DNA of 64,000 bases from Jeotgalibacillus aurantiacus (GCF_020595125.1 NZ_JACNMS010000002.1:496001-560000), one strand, 5' to 3'. Positions 16,046 to 26,583 are shown, counted from the stretch's first letter. Notes: generated from the sequence alone by a model not told the origin. Numbers and translations: made by a program.

Positions 16046-17632
16046 CTATTCATCTGCAATCCAGGACCTTAAGAGCTTTGCAAAGTCTTCAGGTTTTTCT
16101 TTTGCCATTTTTTCAAGTTGTTTTCGTTTGAGTGTTCCTTCTGTTTCTTTTTCATCGTTGACATCTGGAACATCAAAAACTTCTTCCTGCTCAATAAAGA
16201 TTTCTTCCTCAGCCTGCGCTCTTCTTCTTGAACGTACAATAAAGAAGATTAAACCGATAATGATGAGTAATAGTACGCCTCCAGCAGCATATACCCACCA
16301 CGGAATGACTGTTGCAGCCTGCTGATCTTCAAAGTCAGCCCTGCCGTTGAACGTCTGTGCAGACACAAGAACTTTTTCACCAAGTTCTTCTTCTGTCAGA
16401 TCAGCTGCGAAATCATTATCTATTGAAGTTCGGATGATCGTTTGAAGCATTGTTTCTATATCATTGATACTCTCCGGTGGCAGCGAAGCCGGGTCGTCAG
16501 GGTTTGGGGGCTCAACAAGAACCTGTAACCCGATATCCCGAATTCTGTATGGACTTTCAACAATGTTGCGGCGAATACGGTTAACTTCATTATTGATCGT
16601 TTCTTCCTCACGCTCGTAATCCCCCTGGCCCTGACCGTTTTCAACAAAGCCTGTCAGATTATCAGCAGGATCTTCTCCTTCGGGAACGCCACCAGCAGGA
16701 TTAGTTCCCTCAAAAGTTTCCGATATCCGCTGTGAGCTGATTTCAATTCCTGACATCGTTTCTTCATCAACCGGAAGCACTTCATTCACTTCACGTGTTT
16801 CCTGATCAAAATCGATATCCGTCGTGACAGATACAACCACCTTGTCCTGCCCCATAAGCGTTCCGAGCATACGCTGAACTTCACGCTGAAGGTCACGTTC
16901 AATCGTTTTCTTGATCTCCATCTGGTTTGTCATATTGACACCAGCTACATTTTCCTGTCCCTGAAGATCGATATACTCAAAAAACTGATTTGTGATGACG
17001 ATATTTTCAACAGGGAGGTTTTGCACGCTTTTCGAAACAAGTCTATACAATGCGTCAACCTGTGCTTCATTAAACTGATAACCAGGCTGTGTATTCAGTA
17101 CGACTGAAGCAGATGCCTGCTCCTGACTGTCATTTAAAAACACGCCTTGTTCAGGAATGGAAAGCATCACTTCAGCAGCCTGAACACCGTCAATACCTTT
17201 AAGCAGATTTGCTATTTCAGTTTGCATAGCATCAATGTTCATGATCCTGAACTCATTATCCGTCATACCAAACCCGGCATTTTCACTGAAAAATGAATAG
17301 TCGATCTGGCCGGAATCAGGGATCCCCTCAGCAGCCAGCTCCACCATTAATGTTTCTGCCATCGCTTCAGGAACCAGAATGCCGGTGCCACCTTCAACGA
17401 TTTCAGATTGAATTCCACGTCCATCAAGCGTTTCCTTAATGACACCTGTTTCAGAAGGCGTTAAATTGCTGTATAAAGGTACCATTGTTGTTCTTGTAGA
17501 AAAAAACACCGCTGTAATGAGCAGTATCACCAACAGCCCCGCAATCCCGCCGGCCAAAAGCCAATATTTTTTTGACCGGCTGGTTACGAATGCTTTAAAT
17601 TTTGCGCTATATTGCTGAAATCTCTCGTTCAT
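16046..17632 (-). CDS. fliF: FliF, flagellar MS-ring protein
   Basis: FliF builds the MS ring in the membrane, the base of the flagellum. The 528-residue product has an N-terminal membrane helix (about 25-45), two YscJ/ring-building domains (with PEQGVFLNDSQEQASASVVL near 162-181), an acidic periplasmic stretch, a second membrane helix near 440-462 and a cytoplasmic tail that binds FliG. The ATG at 17632 lies 7 nt after GGAGG; seven upstream codons in the longest frame contain that ribosome-binding site. Confidence 0.96.
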   Translation of the reverse strand: MNERFQQYSAKFKAFVTSRSKKYWLLAGGIAGLLVILLITAVFFSTRTTMVPLYSNLTPSETGVIKETLDGRGIQSEIVEGGTGILVPEAMAETLMVELAAEGIPDSGQIDYSFFSENAGFGMTDNEFRIMNIDAMQTEIANLLKGIDGVQAAEVMLSIPEQGVFLNDSQEQASASVVLNTQPGYQFNEAQVDALYRLVSKSVQNLPVENIVITNQFFEYIDLQGQENVAGVNMTNQMEIKKTIERDLQREVQRMLGTLMGQDKVVVSVTTDIDFDQETREVNEVLPVDEETMSGIEISSQRISETFEGTNPAGGVPEGEDPADNLTGFVENGQGQGDYEREEETINNEVNRIRRNIVESPYRIRDIGLQVLVEPPNPDDPASLPPESINDIETMLQTIIRTSIDNDFAADLTEEELGEKVLVSAQTFNGRADFEDQQAATVIPWWVYAAGGVLLLIIIGLIFFIVRSRRRAQAEEEIFIEQEEVFDVPDVNDEKETEGTLKRKQLEKMAKEKPEDFAKLLRSWIADE

Positions 17633-17668
17633 GACAATCCTCCGGTCTATCAATTAAATACAACGCCG

Positions 17669-17980
17669 TTAAACTGGCATTCTCATAATTTCCTGATATG
17701 CTTCCACTGCCTTATTCCGCATTTCCATTGTCAGATTAAGAGAAACAGAAGCTTTCTGGGAGGCTATCATGACATCGTGCAATTCAACATTTTCCCCGTT
17801 GATCATCCTTTGCGTCATCTGATCACTTTGCAGCTGAGCTTCGTTCAAACTGTTAATAGAGCTCTTTAGCATTTGAGCAAAATTCTGCTGTGCATTATAT
17901 GGCGAAACTTTTGTTGAAAGTTGGGATGTGGACGGACTTAAACTCTCAATCCCCATCGAATGTATATTTTGTATGGACAT
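17669..17980 (-). CDS. fliE: FliE, MS ring-rod junction protein
   Basis: FliE connects the MS ring to the rod and is the first rod-type export substrate. The 103-residue product has the family C-terminal half (VELHDVMIASQKASVSLNLT) and ends EIMRMPV. The gene follows flgC by 23 bp and precedes fliF, the standard order. Confidence 0.95.
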   Translation of the reverse strand: MSIQNIHSMGIESLSPSTSQLSTKVSPYNAQQNFAQMLKSSINSLNEAQLQSDQMTQRMINGENVELHDVMIASQKASVSLNLTMEMRNKAVEAYQEIMRMPV

Positions 17981-18003
17981 TTTTTATTTCCCTTCTCTAT
18001 AAA

Positions 18004-18462
18004 TTATGACCGGCCGATTTGAAGCGCCTGCATCATCATGGATTTATTCGCATTAAACACTGTTACATTCGCTTCATATGAACGTGTTGCTGACATTAAA
18101 TCCACCATTTCCCGAAGAGGGTCTACATTTGGCAATTCAACGTACCCTTCTGCATTAGCATCAGGATGTTCAGGATCATAAAGCAATTCTCCCGGTGTCT
18201 CGTTGTCTTCGATTATTCTTGATACAGTCACACCTTCTCCTGCATTTCCCTTGCGATTCATCGCTATGTTTAAAAATGATGAAAACTGCTCACCCTCTGG
18301 CTTTAAAACAACAGATTTTCTTTTATACGGCTGCCATTCACCGTTTTCAAAGGTTGCCCGGGTTGTATCAACATTGGCCATATTGGATGAAATAACATCC
18401 ATCCTCAGTCGCTGTGCAGTTAATGCAGATGCTGTCGTATTCATGGCGTTAAACATGGACAT
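18004..18462 (-). CDS. flgC: FlgC, proximal rod protein
   Basis: FlgC is a proximal rod subunit of the basal body. The 152-residue product has the rod-protein N-terminus with NMANVDTT near residue 28 and the C-terminal rod helix ATRSYEANVTVFNANKSMM. The ATG at 18462 overlaps the last base of the flgB stop (TAATG) and follows AAAGGAGG, so the two are translationally coupled. Confidence 0.96.
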   Translation of the reverse strand: MSMFNAMNTTASALTAQRLRMDVISSNMANVDTTRATFENGEWQPYKRKSVVLKPEGEQFSSFLNIAMNRKGNAGEGVTVSRIIEDNETPGELLYDPEHPDANAEGYVELPNVDPLREMVDLMSATRSYEANVTVFNANKSMMMQALQIGRS

Positions 18463-18857
18463 TATTGAGGTCCTCCTTTTATCACACTGTTCAGGGATCC
18501 GAATTTTCCGCTAATACGCTCAATTAGTGAGTTGTAATAAATCTGATTCGTCGCAAGGTCCGCCATTTCTTTGTCCATATCGACACCATTTCCGTTCTCT
18601 CTCACACTGTATGGTCTTTTGCTGACCGAGACTGATTGCCCGCTTACAGATAAGTCAAAATGCCTTGGATCCGTCTTATGTATCGCATTAGATGACATTT
18701 GTATTTCACTTTGTAACATTTTCTGAAAACTTACGCCTTTCGACTTATAACCTGGTGTATCAACATTCGCGACATTATTCGCAATGACTTTTTGCTTAAT
18801 TGACGAATATTGAAGTCCCTGCTCAAGCTGTTGAATTGTTCCAGCAAATAAATTCAC
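18462..18857 (-). CDS. flgB: FlgB, proximal rod protein; first gene of the fla/che operon
   Basis: FlgB is a proximal rod subunit. The 131-residue product has the rod motif NNVANVDTPGYKSKG near residues 27-41 and a C-terminal helix ending in SLNSVIKGG. It begins at GTG (18857), 6 nt after GAGGTG. It is the first gene of the flagellar operon that extends to the left window edge, after a 396-bp AT-rich gap downstream of codY. Confidence 0.95.
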   Translation of the reverse strand: MNLFAGTIQQLEQGLQYSSIKQKVIANNVANVDTPGYKSKGVSFQKMLQSEIQMSSNAIHKTDPRHFDLSVSGQSVSVSKRPYSVRENGNGVDMDKEMADLATNQIYYNSLIERISGKFGSLNSVIKGGPQ

Positions 18858-18982
18858 ATAAACACCTCACTTCTCTAAGAATCAATGTTTTGTCGAATTA
18901 TCAGACTATATAAAAAATCACTTATACATCATTTTAATGGTATGACCAGTTATAGTCTATAGATTCTTCCAAAAGATTTATA

Positions 18983-19021
18983 GTCATAAAGTATTGTTTT
19001 ATAAAACCAATACTTTATGAC
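18983..19021. repeat. 14-bp perfect inverted repeat upstream of flgB
   Basis: The left arm GTCATAAAGTATTG (18983-18996) is the exact reverse complement of the right arm at 19008-19021, with an 11-bp AT loop that contains TTTTATAAAA. There is no good T-run on either side, so a terminator is unlikely. An operator or an mRNA leader structure for the flagellar operon is possible. Confidence 0.7.
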
Positions 19022-19204
19022 CATTTTTATTAATATCACATTTCTTTCTCGTATTCTAGCCATTTTTCGTGTTATTTTTTACGTCTTCACTTGAATGTTC
19101 GACATAATTGAAACCTAAACGTAATCTTTTTTCCAAAAAACACCTTAACATGAATTAGGACTTTAATCTACATTAGACACAAAATTTTTATAAAAATTTA
19201 CGCA

Positions 19205-19245
19205 AAAAAAATGCCAAAGGCGCATTTCACCTCTGGCATTTTTTG
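19205..19245 (-). terminator. rho-independent terminator after codY
   Basis: Read on the minus strand, AATGCCAGAGG pairs with a CCTTTGGCATT arm around a short loop and is followed by a run of T. It lies just after the codY stop at 19254 and ends the xerC-hslV-hslU-codY transcript. Confidence 0.85.
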
Positions 19246-19253
19246 TTGAATAT

Positions 19254-20033
19254 TTAGTTTTTCTTAAGGTTTTCCAATTCAAGAAGGAATTTATTGTTCA
19301 GTACTTTAATATACGTTCCTTTCATTCCGAGAGAACGTGATTCAATAACACCGGCACTTTCCAGCTTTCGGAGTGCATTGACGATGACGGAACGTGTAAT
19401 TCCCACTCGGTCAGCGATTTTTGAAGCGACGAGTAACCCTTCGTTTCCATCAAGTTCTTCGAAAATGTGCTCGATTGCTTCAAGCTCACTGTATGACAGG
19501 GAACTGATCGCCATCTGGACTACTGCTTTGCTTCTTGCTTCCTCTTCAATTTCGTCAGCCTTCTCACGAAGAATTTCCATTCCTACAACCGTTGCACCGT
19601 ATTCACCAAGAATCAGGTCATCATCTTCAAACGCCTGTTCCACTCGTGCGAGGATTAACGTTCCAAGACGATCTCCTCCACCGATAATCGGAACCATTGT
19701 CGTTAATCCCTTCTGGAATAAATCACGGTTCTCAACTGGAAAAGCTGTATATTCACTGTCGATATCAAGGTTTGGTGAAGTTTCTGTAATGTTAAACAGA
19801 TTTTTAGTATACTGTTCCGGGAACTGACGATCTTCGAGCATCTGTTTCATACGCTCATTTTCGATCTGTTGGTTTACAGCGAAGCCGAGGAGTTTTCCTC
19901 TTCTGCTTACGATAAATACATTTGATTCAATGACTCCGCTTAGTGTTTCAGCCATTTCCTTAAAATTAACCGGTTTTCCGGCTGACTGCTGAAGCATTGA
20001 GTTAATTTGTCTTGTTTTCCCTAGTAAATTCAT
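19254..20033 (-). CDS. codY: CodY, GTP/branched-chain amino acid-sensing global repressor
   Basis: CodY represses stationary-phase, nutrient-acquisition and motility genes when GTP and Ile/Leu/Val are plentiful. The 259-residue product has the N-terminal GAF domain ([19 protein letters not shown]) that binds branched-chain amino acids. The C-terminal winged helix-turn-helix includes [20 protein letters not shown]. The ATG at 20033 follows AGGAGG and gives the family start ([14 protein letters not shown]). Ten extra codons in the longest frame are excluded. It is the last gene of the xerC-hslV-hslU-codY set, as in B. subtilis. Confidence 0.97.
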   Translation of the reverse strand: MNLLGKTRQINSMLQQSAGKPVNFKEMAETLSGVIESNVFIVSRRGKLLGFAVNQQIENERMKQMLEDRQFPEQYTKNLFNITETSPNLDIDSEYTAFPVENRDLFQKGLTTMVPIIGGGDRLGTLILARVEQAFEDDDLILGEYGATVVGMEILREKADEIEEEARSKAVVQMAISSLSYSELEAIEHIFEELDGNEGLLVASKIADRVGITRSVIVNALRKLESAGVIESRSLGMKGTYIKVLNNKFLLELENLKKN

Positions 20034-20101
20034 TCCTGAATTCCTCCTACGATCATATCTCATTTATATTATCTTTCCCTAAAGCTGATTTCCCAAAACC
20101 T

Positions 20102-21511
20102 CTATAAAATAAACTCACTCAAGTCACGATTTTTTGCAATCGCTCCGAGTTTTTCATCCACATAAGCCGGCGTAATGGAGATTGTGCCAAGCTGAATATC
20201 TGAGGCTTCAAAGGAAAGATCCTCAAGCAGCTTCTCCATAATCGTGTGAAGTCTTCTGGCACCGATATTGTCTGTTTCTTGGTTTACCGAATAAGCTATT
20301 TCAGCAAGCCTTCTGATTGCATCTTCTGTAAAGTCAACCTGAATGCCTTCAGTCTCAAGCAGCGCTTTATATTGCTTAATAAGCGCATGATCAGGTTCAA
20401 CCAGAATACGGACAAAATCCTCAACCGTCAGTTTCTGAAGTTCAACACGGATCGGAAAACGCCCCTGAAGCTCAGGAATGAGATCCGAAGGCTTCGACAT
20501 GTGGAAGGCTCCAGCCGCAACAAATAGAACGTGGTCTGTTTTCACAGGGCCGTACTTCGTGTTTACGGTTGACCCTTCGACAATCGGAAGAATATCCCGC
20601 TGCACCCCTTCTCTGGATACATCAGCTGAACCTGAACCGCTTGATTTAGATGCGATTTTATCGATTTCATCAATAAAGATAATCCCCATCTGTTCAGCAC
20701 GGTAAAGAGCAGCCTGCGCTACTTCATCCATATCAATCAATTTGACTGCTTCATCATGCGTCAGGACTTTCCTAGCCTCTTTTACAGTGAGCTTGCGCTT
20801 TTTCTTTTTCTTAGGCATCAGGTTGCTTAGGGCATCCTGAAAATTCATGCCCATCTGCTCCATCCCTGAGCCCTGCAGCATATCATACATGGAAGCAGAT
20901 TGCTGTTCATCCACTTCAACCGTGATAATGCGTTCTTCGAGCTGACCGTTTTTAAGCTTATCAGCTATTTCACGGCGCTTATCCTTTAATGCAGACTCGT
21001 CGTCCTGCTGATCCTGTGTGTCATTTTGATTCTGGTCTGAATTCCCAAACATCATTTCAAACGGATTCTTAAAGTTCTGCACCTTTTTGGCAGAAGGAAC
21101 GAGCAACTTGACGATCCGCTTATTTGCATTTTCTTCTGCTTTTTCCTGAACGGACTGCATCTTTTCTTCTTTCACGATGCGTACTGACGTTTCCATCAGG
21201 TCCCTTACCATGGATTCAACATCCCGGCCGACATAACCGACCTCTGTAAACTTTGTAGCCTCAACTTTTACGAAAGGAGCTCCTACAAGTTTTGCAATCC
21301 TTCTGGCAATTTCCGTTTTACCTACGCCGGTTGGCCCCATCATTAAAATATTTTTCGGGATGACTTCATTTCTCAGTGACTCATCGAGCAGATTTCGACG
21401 GTAACGGTTTCGGAGCGCTACAGCAACAGCCCGCTTGGCATCCCGCTGTCCAACAATGTATTGATCCAGCTTCTCAACAATTTGTTTTGGTGTCAGTTCT
21501 ACTGTACTCAC
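20102..21511 (-). CDS. hslU: HslU (ClpY), ATPase subunit of the HslUV protease
   Basis: HslU is the AAA+ unfoldase that feeds substrates into HslV. The 469-residue product has Walker A GPTGVGKT at residues 59-66, an acidic/basic intermediate domain (about 110-245), Walker [12 protein letters not shown] and the conserved C-terminal tail ending in DLSEFIL, which inserts into HslV. It starts at GTG (21511) after GGGGGAG, 12 bp from hslV. Confidence 0.96.
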   Translation of the reverse strand: MSTVELTPKQIVEKLDQYIVGQRDAKRAVAVALRNRYRRNLLDESLRNEVIPKNILMMGPTGVGKTEIARRIAKLVGAPFVKVEATKFTEVGYVGRDVESMVRDLMETSVRIVKEEKMQSVQEKAEENANKRIVKLLVPSAKKVQNFKNPFEMMFGNSDQNQNDTQDQQDDESALKDKRREIADKLKNGQLEERIITVEVDEQQSASMYDMLQGSGMEQMGMNFQDALSNLMPKKKKKRKLTVKEARKVLTHDEAVKLIDMDEVAQAALYRAEQMGIIFIDEIDKIASKSSGSGSADVSREGVQRDILPIVEGSTVNTKYGPVKTDHVLFVAAGAFHMSKPSDLIPELQGRFPIRVELQKLTVEDFVRILVEPDHALIKQYKALLETEGIQVDFTEDAIRRLAEIAYSVNQETDNIGARRLHTIMEKLLEDLSFEASDIQLGTISITPAYVDEKLGAIAKNRDLSEFIL

Positions 21512-21523
21512 TGCCTCTCCCCC

Positions 21524-22066
21524 TTACAGTTCTTCAACAATGATATTGTTATTTGTATACACGCAAATATCCGCTGCGATATGTAAAGAAGCGTCTGCAA
21601 TCTCTTTTGCGCTCATATGGTCACCCGCATGTTTTTTCAATGCACGACCTGCTGACATTGCATAGTTCCCGCCTGAGCCGATCGCAAGAATCCCATCATC
21701 CGGTTCAATCACTTCCCCGGTTCCTGATACAAGCAATAGTCCGTCTTTATCCATTACAATCAGCATTGCTTCAAGTCTCCGAAGTACTTTGTCACTCCGC
21801 CACTGCTTGGCGACTTCTACAGCTGCGCGTTGGAGGTTTCCGTTATATTCCTGAAGCTTTCCTTCAAACATTTCAAAAAGTGTAAAGGCATCTGCCACTG
21901 ACCCTGCAAATCCAGCAATGACCTGGCCGTTAAACAGCTTTCGAACCTTTCGTGCAGTATGTTTCATGACCACTGCATTTCCCATGGTTACCTGTCCGTC
22001 ACCCGCCATAGCAGAACGGCCATTGTGATGGATCCCGAAAATAGTAGTCGCGTGGAACTGATCCAT
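21524..22066 (-). CDS. hslV: HslV (ClpQ), peptidase subunit of the HslUV protease
   Basis: HslV is the N-terminal-nucleophile peptidase of the HslUV complex. The 180-residue product has the family blocks [33 protein letters not shown] and [16 protein letters not shown]. The ATG at 22066 follows GGGGGAAAAGGAA. B. subtilis HslV is reported to use an N-terminal Ser just after the initiator Met. Here that residue is Asp (MDQFHATT), so the nucleophile is more likely one of the threonines at 7-8 after processing. Confidence 0.95.
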   Translation of the reverse strand: MDQFHATTIFGIHHNGRSAMAGDGQVTMGNAVVMKHTARKVRKLFNGQVIAGFAGSVADAFTLFEMFEGKLQEYNGNLQRAAVEVAKQWRSDKVLRRLEAMLIVMDKDGLLLVSGTGEVIEPDDGILAIGSGGNYAMSAGRALKKHAGDHMSAKEIADASLHIAADICVYTNNNIIVEEL

Positions 22067-22086
22067 TTCCTTTTCCCCCTTCATTT

Positions 22087-22986
22087 TCATGCTCTTGGAT
22101 GAAAAGATTGATAAGTCTTTCTTAAATGTTCTTTCGTCACATGTGTGTATAACTGTGTAGAAGATAAATGCGCGTGACCTAACAACTCCTGTACCGTTCG
22201 CAAGTCAGCGCCGCTGTTCAGCATATGAGTGGCAAAGGTATGCCGGATCATATGAGGATGAATCGAGCTTGTCATCGATGTCTGGTCAACGAGCTTTGTT
22301 AAAATGTACCTCACACCTCTTGCGGTGAGTGGACTGCCCTTCTGGTTAACAAATAAAAAAGGATGCTCTTCCGTTTTCAACAGTTTTCCCCTGGACGTTT
22401 CGATATAGGTCCTGATTGCCTGTTCAGCAAATTGTCCAAACGGCACATAGCGTTCTTTACGGCCCTTCCCTTTTACTAAAAGTGTGCCCATCGACAGATC
22501 AAGGTCTTTCAATTGAATGGCTGTGCACTCACTGACCCGGATTCCCGTCGCATACAACAGCTCAAGTAATGCTTTATTTCGAATGGATAAGGCGTCGTCA
22601 CCGTTACACACAGAAAAAAGCTGCTCCATTTCATTTTCATAAAAAAAATGAGGCAGCCTGCCTTCCTTTTTCGGATGAAGAACGTATGTCATGGGATTAA
22701 CCTGAAATATACTTTCACGTTTTAAGTATTGAAAAAAACTTTTTAAGCTTGAGATTTTTCTGGATACAGTAGACCTGGCATAGCCGGCGTTGTGCAGGCT
22801 GACCAGATATCCACGGGTCAACAGATCATCAATCTCTTCTATTAAATAGGTTCCTTCTGACTGAAGAAACTGAAAAAAATGATCCAGATCATGAACATAA
22901 TGTTCAATCGTTAACGATGAATAGTTTTTCTCTGTCTGGAGATAGTCAATAAAGGAATGCTTTGCATCGTAAAACTTCGGAATCAT
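22087..22986 (-). CDS. xerC: tyrosine recombinase XerC (CodV)
   Basis: XerC/CodV resolves chromosome dimers at dif together with XerD. The 299-residue product has the N-terminal SAM-like DNA-binding domain (about 8-95) and the catalytic domain. The full catalytic set is visible: R150 (in TGIRVSE), K174, H245 and R248 (HPHMIRHT), H271 (LGHAHL) and the nucleophile Y280. The gene begins the set that ends with codY. A 16-bp stem-loop lies just upstream of its ribosome-binding site. Confidence 0.96.
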   Translation of the reverse strand: MIPKFYDAKHSFIDYLQTEKNYSSLTIEHYVHDLDHFFQFLQSEGTYLIEEIDDLLTRGYLVSLHNAGYARSTVSRKISSLKSFFQYLKRESIFQVNPMTYVLHPKKEGRLPHFFYENEMEQLFSVCNGDDALSIRNKALLELLYATGIRVSECTAIQLKDLDLSMGTLLVKGKGRKERYVPFGQFAEQAIRTYIETSRGKLLKTEEHPFLFVNQKGSPLTARGVRYILTKLVDQTSMTSSIHPHMIRHTFATHMLNSGADLRTVQELLGHAHLSSTQLYTHVTKEHLRKTYQSFHPRA

Positions 22987-22998
22987 TTTATCACCTCA

Positions 22999-23037
22999 CA
23001 AAAGCCTCTAAATCTTATCATGATTTAGAGGCTTTTG
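22999..23037 (-). terminator. 16-bp perfect stem-loop between trmFO and xerC
   Basis: CAAAAGCCTCTAAATC (22999-23014) pairs perfectly with its reverse complement at 23022-23037 across a 7-nt loop. On the minus strand the hairpin follows the trmFO stop by about 10 bp and ends in TTTTG. It looks like an intrinsic terminator, perhaps a leaky one, because xerC starts only 13 bp after it. Confidence 0.75.
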
Positions 23038-23046
23038 CAATTAATT

Positions 23047-24354
23047 TTACACTTTTTTCACAAAGTTCTGAATTGTTCCGATTGCCCGTTCAGCATGCTT
23101 TTCCGCACGCTCTTTTTTGTTTTTGATTTTTTCACCAAGGTCTGGAAACAGTCCGAAATTGGCATTCATCGGCTGGAAATTTTTCGTGTCAGCCTGTGTG
23201 ATATAACGGGCCATACTTCCGATCGCTGTTTCAGCCGGGAACAATAACGGTTCCTCTCCTTTTACGAGACGGGCAGCATTGATCCCTGCCACCAGTCCAC
23301 TTGCTGCAGATTCAACATATCCTTCCACACCTGTCATTTGTCCGGCAAAGAACAGATCCTCACGCTCTTTTAGCTGATAAGTTGATTTCAGGACACTCGG
23401 AGAATTGATGAATGTATTACGGTGCATGACGCCATAACGTACGATTTCAGCGTTTTCAAGACCCGGAATCAGTCTGATCACTTCTTTTTGAGGTCCCCAT
23501 TTTAAATGTGTCTGGAAACCGACAATATTGTAAAGCGTTCCTGCTGCATCATCCTGACGCAATTGAACAACGGCATGTGGACGTTTCCCTGTCTTCGGAT
23601 CTTCTAAGCCAACCGGTTTCATCGGTCCGAACAACAGCGTTTTACGTCCGCGTTCTGCCATTACTTCGACCGGCATACAGCCTTCGAAATAGATTTCCTT
23701 TTCGAATTCCTTTAAAGGGACCACCTCTGCTTCAATGAGTGCATCGTAGAAACGGTTGAATTCCTCTTCTGTCATCGGACAGTTTAAATAAGCCGCTTCC
23801 CCTTTATCGTATCTGGATTTCAGATAAACCTTGTCCATATCAATGCTGTCTTTTTCAATAATAGGAGCTGCTGCATCATAAAAATATAAATATTCTTCTC
23901 CTGTCAGTTCCTTCAGGCTGGCTGCAAGTCCTTCTGTTGTAAGTGGTCCTGTTGCGATAATGGTCGGACCTTCCGGAATCTCTGTGATCTCTTCAGAATA
24001 CACCGTTACGTTCGGGTGATTTTTTACTTTTTCCGTTACATGACCGGCAAATTCGTGACGATCAACAGCCAGTGCTCCTCCTGCCGGCACTGAACTTGCA
24101 TCAGCAGCTGAGATAATAATGGAATTCAGGTGACGCATTTCTTCTTTTAATACACCTACAGCATTTGTCAGTGTGTTTGCACGCAGCGAGTTACTGCAAA
24201 CAAGTTCAGCAAATTTATCTGTATGATGCGCCGGCGTCTGTCTGACCGGTCTCATCTCATACAAGTTCACTTTAATACCGCGTTCAGCCAGCTGCCATGC
24301 CGCTTCACTTCCCGCAAGCCCCGCTCCTACTACTGTTACTGTTTGCTCTGTCAT
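23047..24354 (-). CDS. trmFO: TrmFO, folate/FAD-dependent tRNA (m5U54) methyltransferase
   Basis: TrmFO methylates U54 in tRNA using methylenetetrahydrofolate and FAD. The 435-residue product has an N-terminal FAD-binding motif [19 protein letters not shown], the segment [18 protein letters not shown] near residue 45, and a C-terminal [18 protein letters not shown]. The ATG at 24354 has GGAGG about 8 nt upstream; an ATG two codons earlier is too close to it. The gene follows topA as in B. subtilis. Confidence 0.96.
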   Translation of the reverse strand: MTEQTVTVVGAGLAGSEAAWQLAERGIKVNLYEMRPVRQTPAHHTDKFAELVCSNSLRANTLTNAVGVLKEEMRHLNSIIISAADASSVPAGGALAVDRHEFAGHVTEKVKNHPNVTVYSEEITEIPEGPTIIATGPLTTEGLAASLKELTGEEYLYFYDAAAPIIEKDSIDMDKVYLKSRYDKGEAAYLNCPMTEEEFNRFYDALIEAEVVPLKEFEKEIYFEGCMPVEVMAERGRKTLLFGPMKPVGLEDPKTGKRPHAVVQLRQDDAAGTLYNIVGFQTHLKWGPQKEVIRLIPGLENAEIVRYGVMHRNTFINSPSVLKSTYQLKEREDLFFAGQMTGVEGYVESAASGLVAGINAARLVKGEEPLLFPAETAIGSMARYITQADTKNFQPMNANFGLFPDLGEKIKNKKERAEKHAERAIGTIQNFVKKV

Positions 24355-24394
24355 GTTCATTTCCTCCTATTTGGAAACAGCCGGTTAAACGAGA

Positions 24395-24422
24395 AAGAGC
24401 CTGACGGAGAAACCGCCAGGAC
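24395..24422 (-). terminator. candidate terminator between topA and trmFO
   Basis: On the minus strand CCTGGCGG pairs with CCGTCAGG (one G-T wobble) around a 5-nt loop just after the topA stop. The following T content is weak, so this may be an attenuator rather than a full terminator. Confidence 0.45.
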
Positions 24423-24427
24423 ACTTT

Positions 24428-26509
24428 TTATACCTGCTGTTCTTCTTTATAGTCACAATTTGGACATTGAATCTGATTGCCCTTTTTCAATTTCTTCTCA
24501 ATCAGCGTTTCATTACATTTCGGACATTGTCTGTCGACCGGTTTATCCCAGGATAGATATTCACATTCCGGGTAGCGGTCACATCCGAAGAAAATACGGT
24601 TTTTCTTACTTTTACGTTCAATGACGTTACCTTCCTTACACGTTGGACACTTCACACCAATCTCTTTTACGATTGGCTTTGTATTCCGGCAGTCAGGGAA
24701 GTTGCTGCAGGCCATAAATCTTCCGTAGCGGCCCATTTTGATGACCATCGGATTTCCGCATTCCTCACAGTCCTCACCGGCATATTCATCCTTGATCTCC
24801 ACCTTTTCCATTTCCTGTTCGGCTTTTTCAAGGTGAACCTCAAAGTCCTTGTAAAATTCATCGATGATCTTAATCCATTGTATCTGACCTTCTTCCACAT
24901 CATCAAGGTCTTTCTCCATTTTTGCGGTGAATTCCACATCAATGATTTCCGGGAAGAATTCCACGATGAGATCCAATACAATCTCGCCGAGTTCAGTCGG
25001 GATAAAACGCTTATTGTCTAATGAAACATATCCCCTTTTCTGAATCGTGTCAAGTGTAGGGGCATAGGTTGACGGACGTCCTATACCGAGCTCTTCAAGT
25101 GTTTTAACGAGCCTTGCCTCGGTATAACGCGGAGGCGGCTGAGTAAAGTGCTGCTTCGGTTCAATCTCATCAGATGCGACGGTTTCGCCCTCTTTCAGGT
25201 CAGGAAGGAAGTTTTCTTTCTCCTCAGCCTGATCATCGCTTCCTTCAATATATACCTTCATAAAGCCCGGGAATTTCACTTTTGATCCGCTGGCTCTGAA
25301 CTGAACATCACCATTCAGCAGGTCTACACTCATGGTATCCATTACGGCAGGTGCCATCTGGCTTGCGATAAAACGCTCATAAATCAGTTTATACAGACGG
25401 TACTGGTCTCTCGACAAGTATTGCTTCACTTCACCAGGTGCTCTCAGTGCACTGGTTGGACGGATCGCTTCGTGGGCATCCTGGGCATTGTTTTTCTTCT
25501 TTGCCGTCTTCTGCTGTTCTGAAGCGAGAAATTCTTTTCCGTATTGTTCTTCAATAATCCCTGAGGCTTCCTGTTTGGCCACTTCAGAAATACGGGTAGA
25601 GTCTGTTCTCATATAAGTGATCAGACCAACCGTACCTTCTTTTTTGCTCAGTTCAATCCCTTCATACAACTGCTGGGCAAGCATCATTGTTTTTCTCGCC
25701 CTGAAATTCAGCTTTCTTGCTGCCTCCTGCTGAAGTGAAGATGTAATGAATGATGGTGCCGGGTTTCGTTTACGCTCTTTTTTTGTGACGCTGTCAACGG
25801 TAAACTTTTTACCCTTCATTTTAGCGAGAATTGCTTTGACATCCTCTTCACTCGAAAGCTTTTCTTTTTTGCCGTTCAAGCCGTAGAAAGAAGCCTGAAA
25901 ATCCTTCGTGCCTTTTTTAAACTGGCCGTCAATCGTCCAGTATTCTTCAGGCTGGAAGTTTTTGATTTCGTTTTCACGGTCGATAATGAGGCGCACAGCT
26001 ACCGATTGAACGCGTCCGGCGCTCAGTCCCTTTTTAACTTTTTTCCAGAGAATCGGACTGATGTTATACCCTACAAGTCGGTCGAGAATTCGTCGCGCCT
26101 GCTGTGCATCCACACGGTCCATATCAATCTTTCTCGGATGCTTGAATGATTCCTTTATCGCTTCTTTTGTAATTTCGTTAAACACGACGCGACATTCTGA
26201 ATCAAGGTCGAGATCAAGGCTGTGTGCGAGATGCCACGCAATCGCTTCCCCTTCTCTATCGGGGTCAGCCGCGAGAAAGACGCGTTTCGCTTTTTTGGCT
26301 GCTGTCTTTAATTCTTTTAAAACAGGGCCTTTACCACGAATGGTAATATACTTCGGTTCATACTCCTGTGTAACGTCCACACCCATCTGACTTTTCGGGA
26401 GATCCCGAACATGTCCCATTGATGCTTTAACTTTATATTTTTTCCCTAAATACCGCTCAATTGTTTTTGCTTTAGCGGGTGATTCTACAATTACTAAAAA
26501 ATCTGCCAT
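24428..26509 (-). CDS. topA: DNA topoisomerase I
   Basis: TopA relaxes negative supercoils. The 693-residue product has the N-terminal Toprim domain ([17 protein letters not shown]; acidic DPDREGE near 83-89), the catalytic Tyr at 299 in TYMRTDST, and three C-terminal CxxC zinc-ribbon modules starting with CEECGNP, CPTCKEG and CPKCNET. The ATG at 26509 follows GGGAGG; eight upstream codons of the longest frame include this site. A strong sigma-A promoter is at 26554-26583. Confidence 0.97.
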   Translation of the reverse strand: MADFLVIVESPAKAKTIERYLGKKYKVKASMGHVRDLPKSQMGVDVTQEYEPKYITIRGKGPVLKELKTAAKKAKRVFLAADPDREGEAIAWHLAHSLDLDLDSECRVVFNEITKEAIKESFKHPRKIDMDRVDAQQARRILDRLVGYNISPILWKKVKKGLSAGRVQSVAVRLIIDRENEIKNFQPEEYWTIDGQFKKGTKDFQASFYGLNGKKEKLSSEEDVKAILAKMKGKKFTVDSVTKKERKRNPAPSFITSSLQQEAARKLNFRARKTMMLAQQLYEGIELSKKEGTVGLITYMRTDSTRISEVAKQEASGIIEEQYGKEFLASEQQKTAKKKNNAQDAHEAIRPTSALRAPGEVKQYLSRDQYRLYKLIYERFIASQMAPAVMDTMSVDLLNGDVQFRASGSKVKFPGFMKVYIEGSDDQAEEKENFLPDLKEGETVASDEIEPKQHFTQPPPRYTEARLVKTLEELGIGRPSTYAPTLDTIQKRGYVSLDNKRFIPTELGEIVLDLIVEFFPEIIDVEFTAKMEKDLDDVEEGQIQWIKIIDEFYKDFEVHLEKAEQEMEKVEIKDEYAGEDCEECGNPMVIKMGRYGRFMACSNFPDCRNTKPIVKEIGVKCPTCKEGNVIERKSKKNRIFFGCDRYPECEYLSWDKPVDRQCPKCNETLIEKKLKKGNQIQCPNCDYKEEQQV

Positions 26510-26553
26510 TAATAATCCTCCCTGGAGGTTCACGTAACGAATTTGTTATGTGT

Positions 26554-26583
26554 ACTATATGAGTTCGTTTTTCACTTTGTCAA
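26554..26583 (-). promoter_or_regulatory. sigma-A promoter of topA
   Basis: On the minus strand a perfect -35 box TTGACA (26578-26583) is separated by 18 bp from TATAGT (26554-26559). Transcription would begin near 26547, giving a leader of about 38 nt before the topA ATG. Confidence 0.75.

Larger units (their letters stand above)
18858..19253. other. codY-flgB intergenic region (fla/che promoter region)
   Basis: This 396-bp AT-rich gap holds the codY terminator (19205-19245), an 18-bp AT palindrome (19182-19199) and a 14-bp perfect inverted repeat (18983-19021). The promoter of the large flagellar operon is expected here, but I find no sigma-A site with good -35 and -10 boxes. I also see no clear sigma-D motif (TAAA with GCCGATAT). 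No protein-coding frame is credible. Confidence 0.6.

Noticed and set aside
18858-19200. Sigma-D promoter for flgB
   Set aside because: No TAAA plus GCCGATAT-like pair at the right spacing was found on the minus strand.
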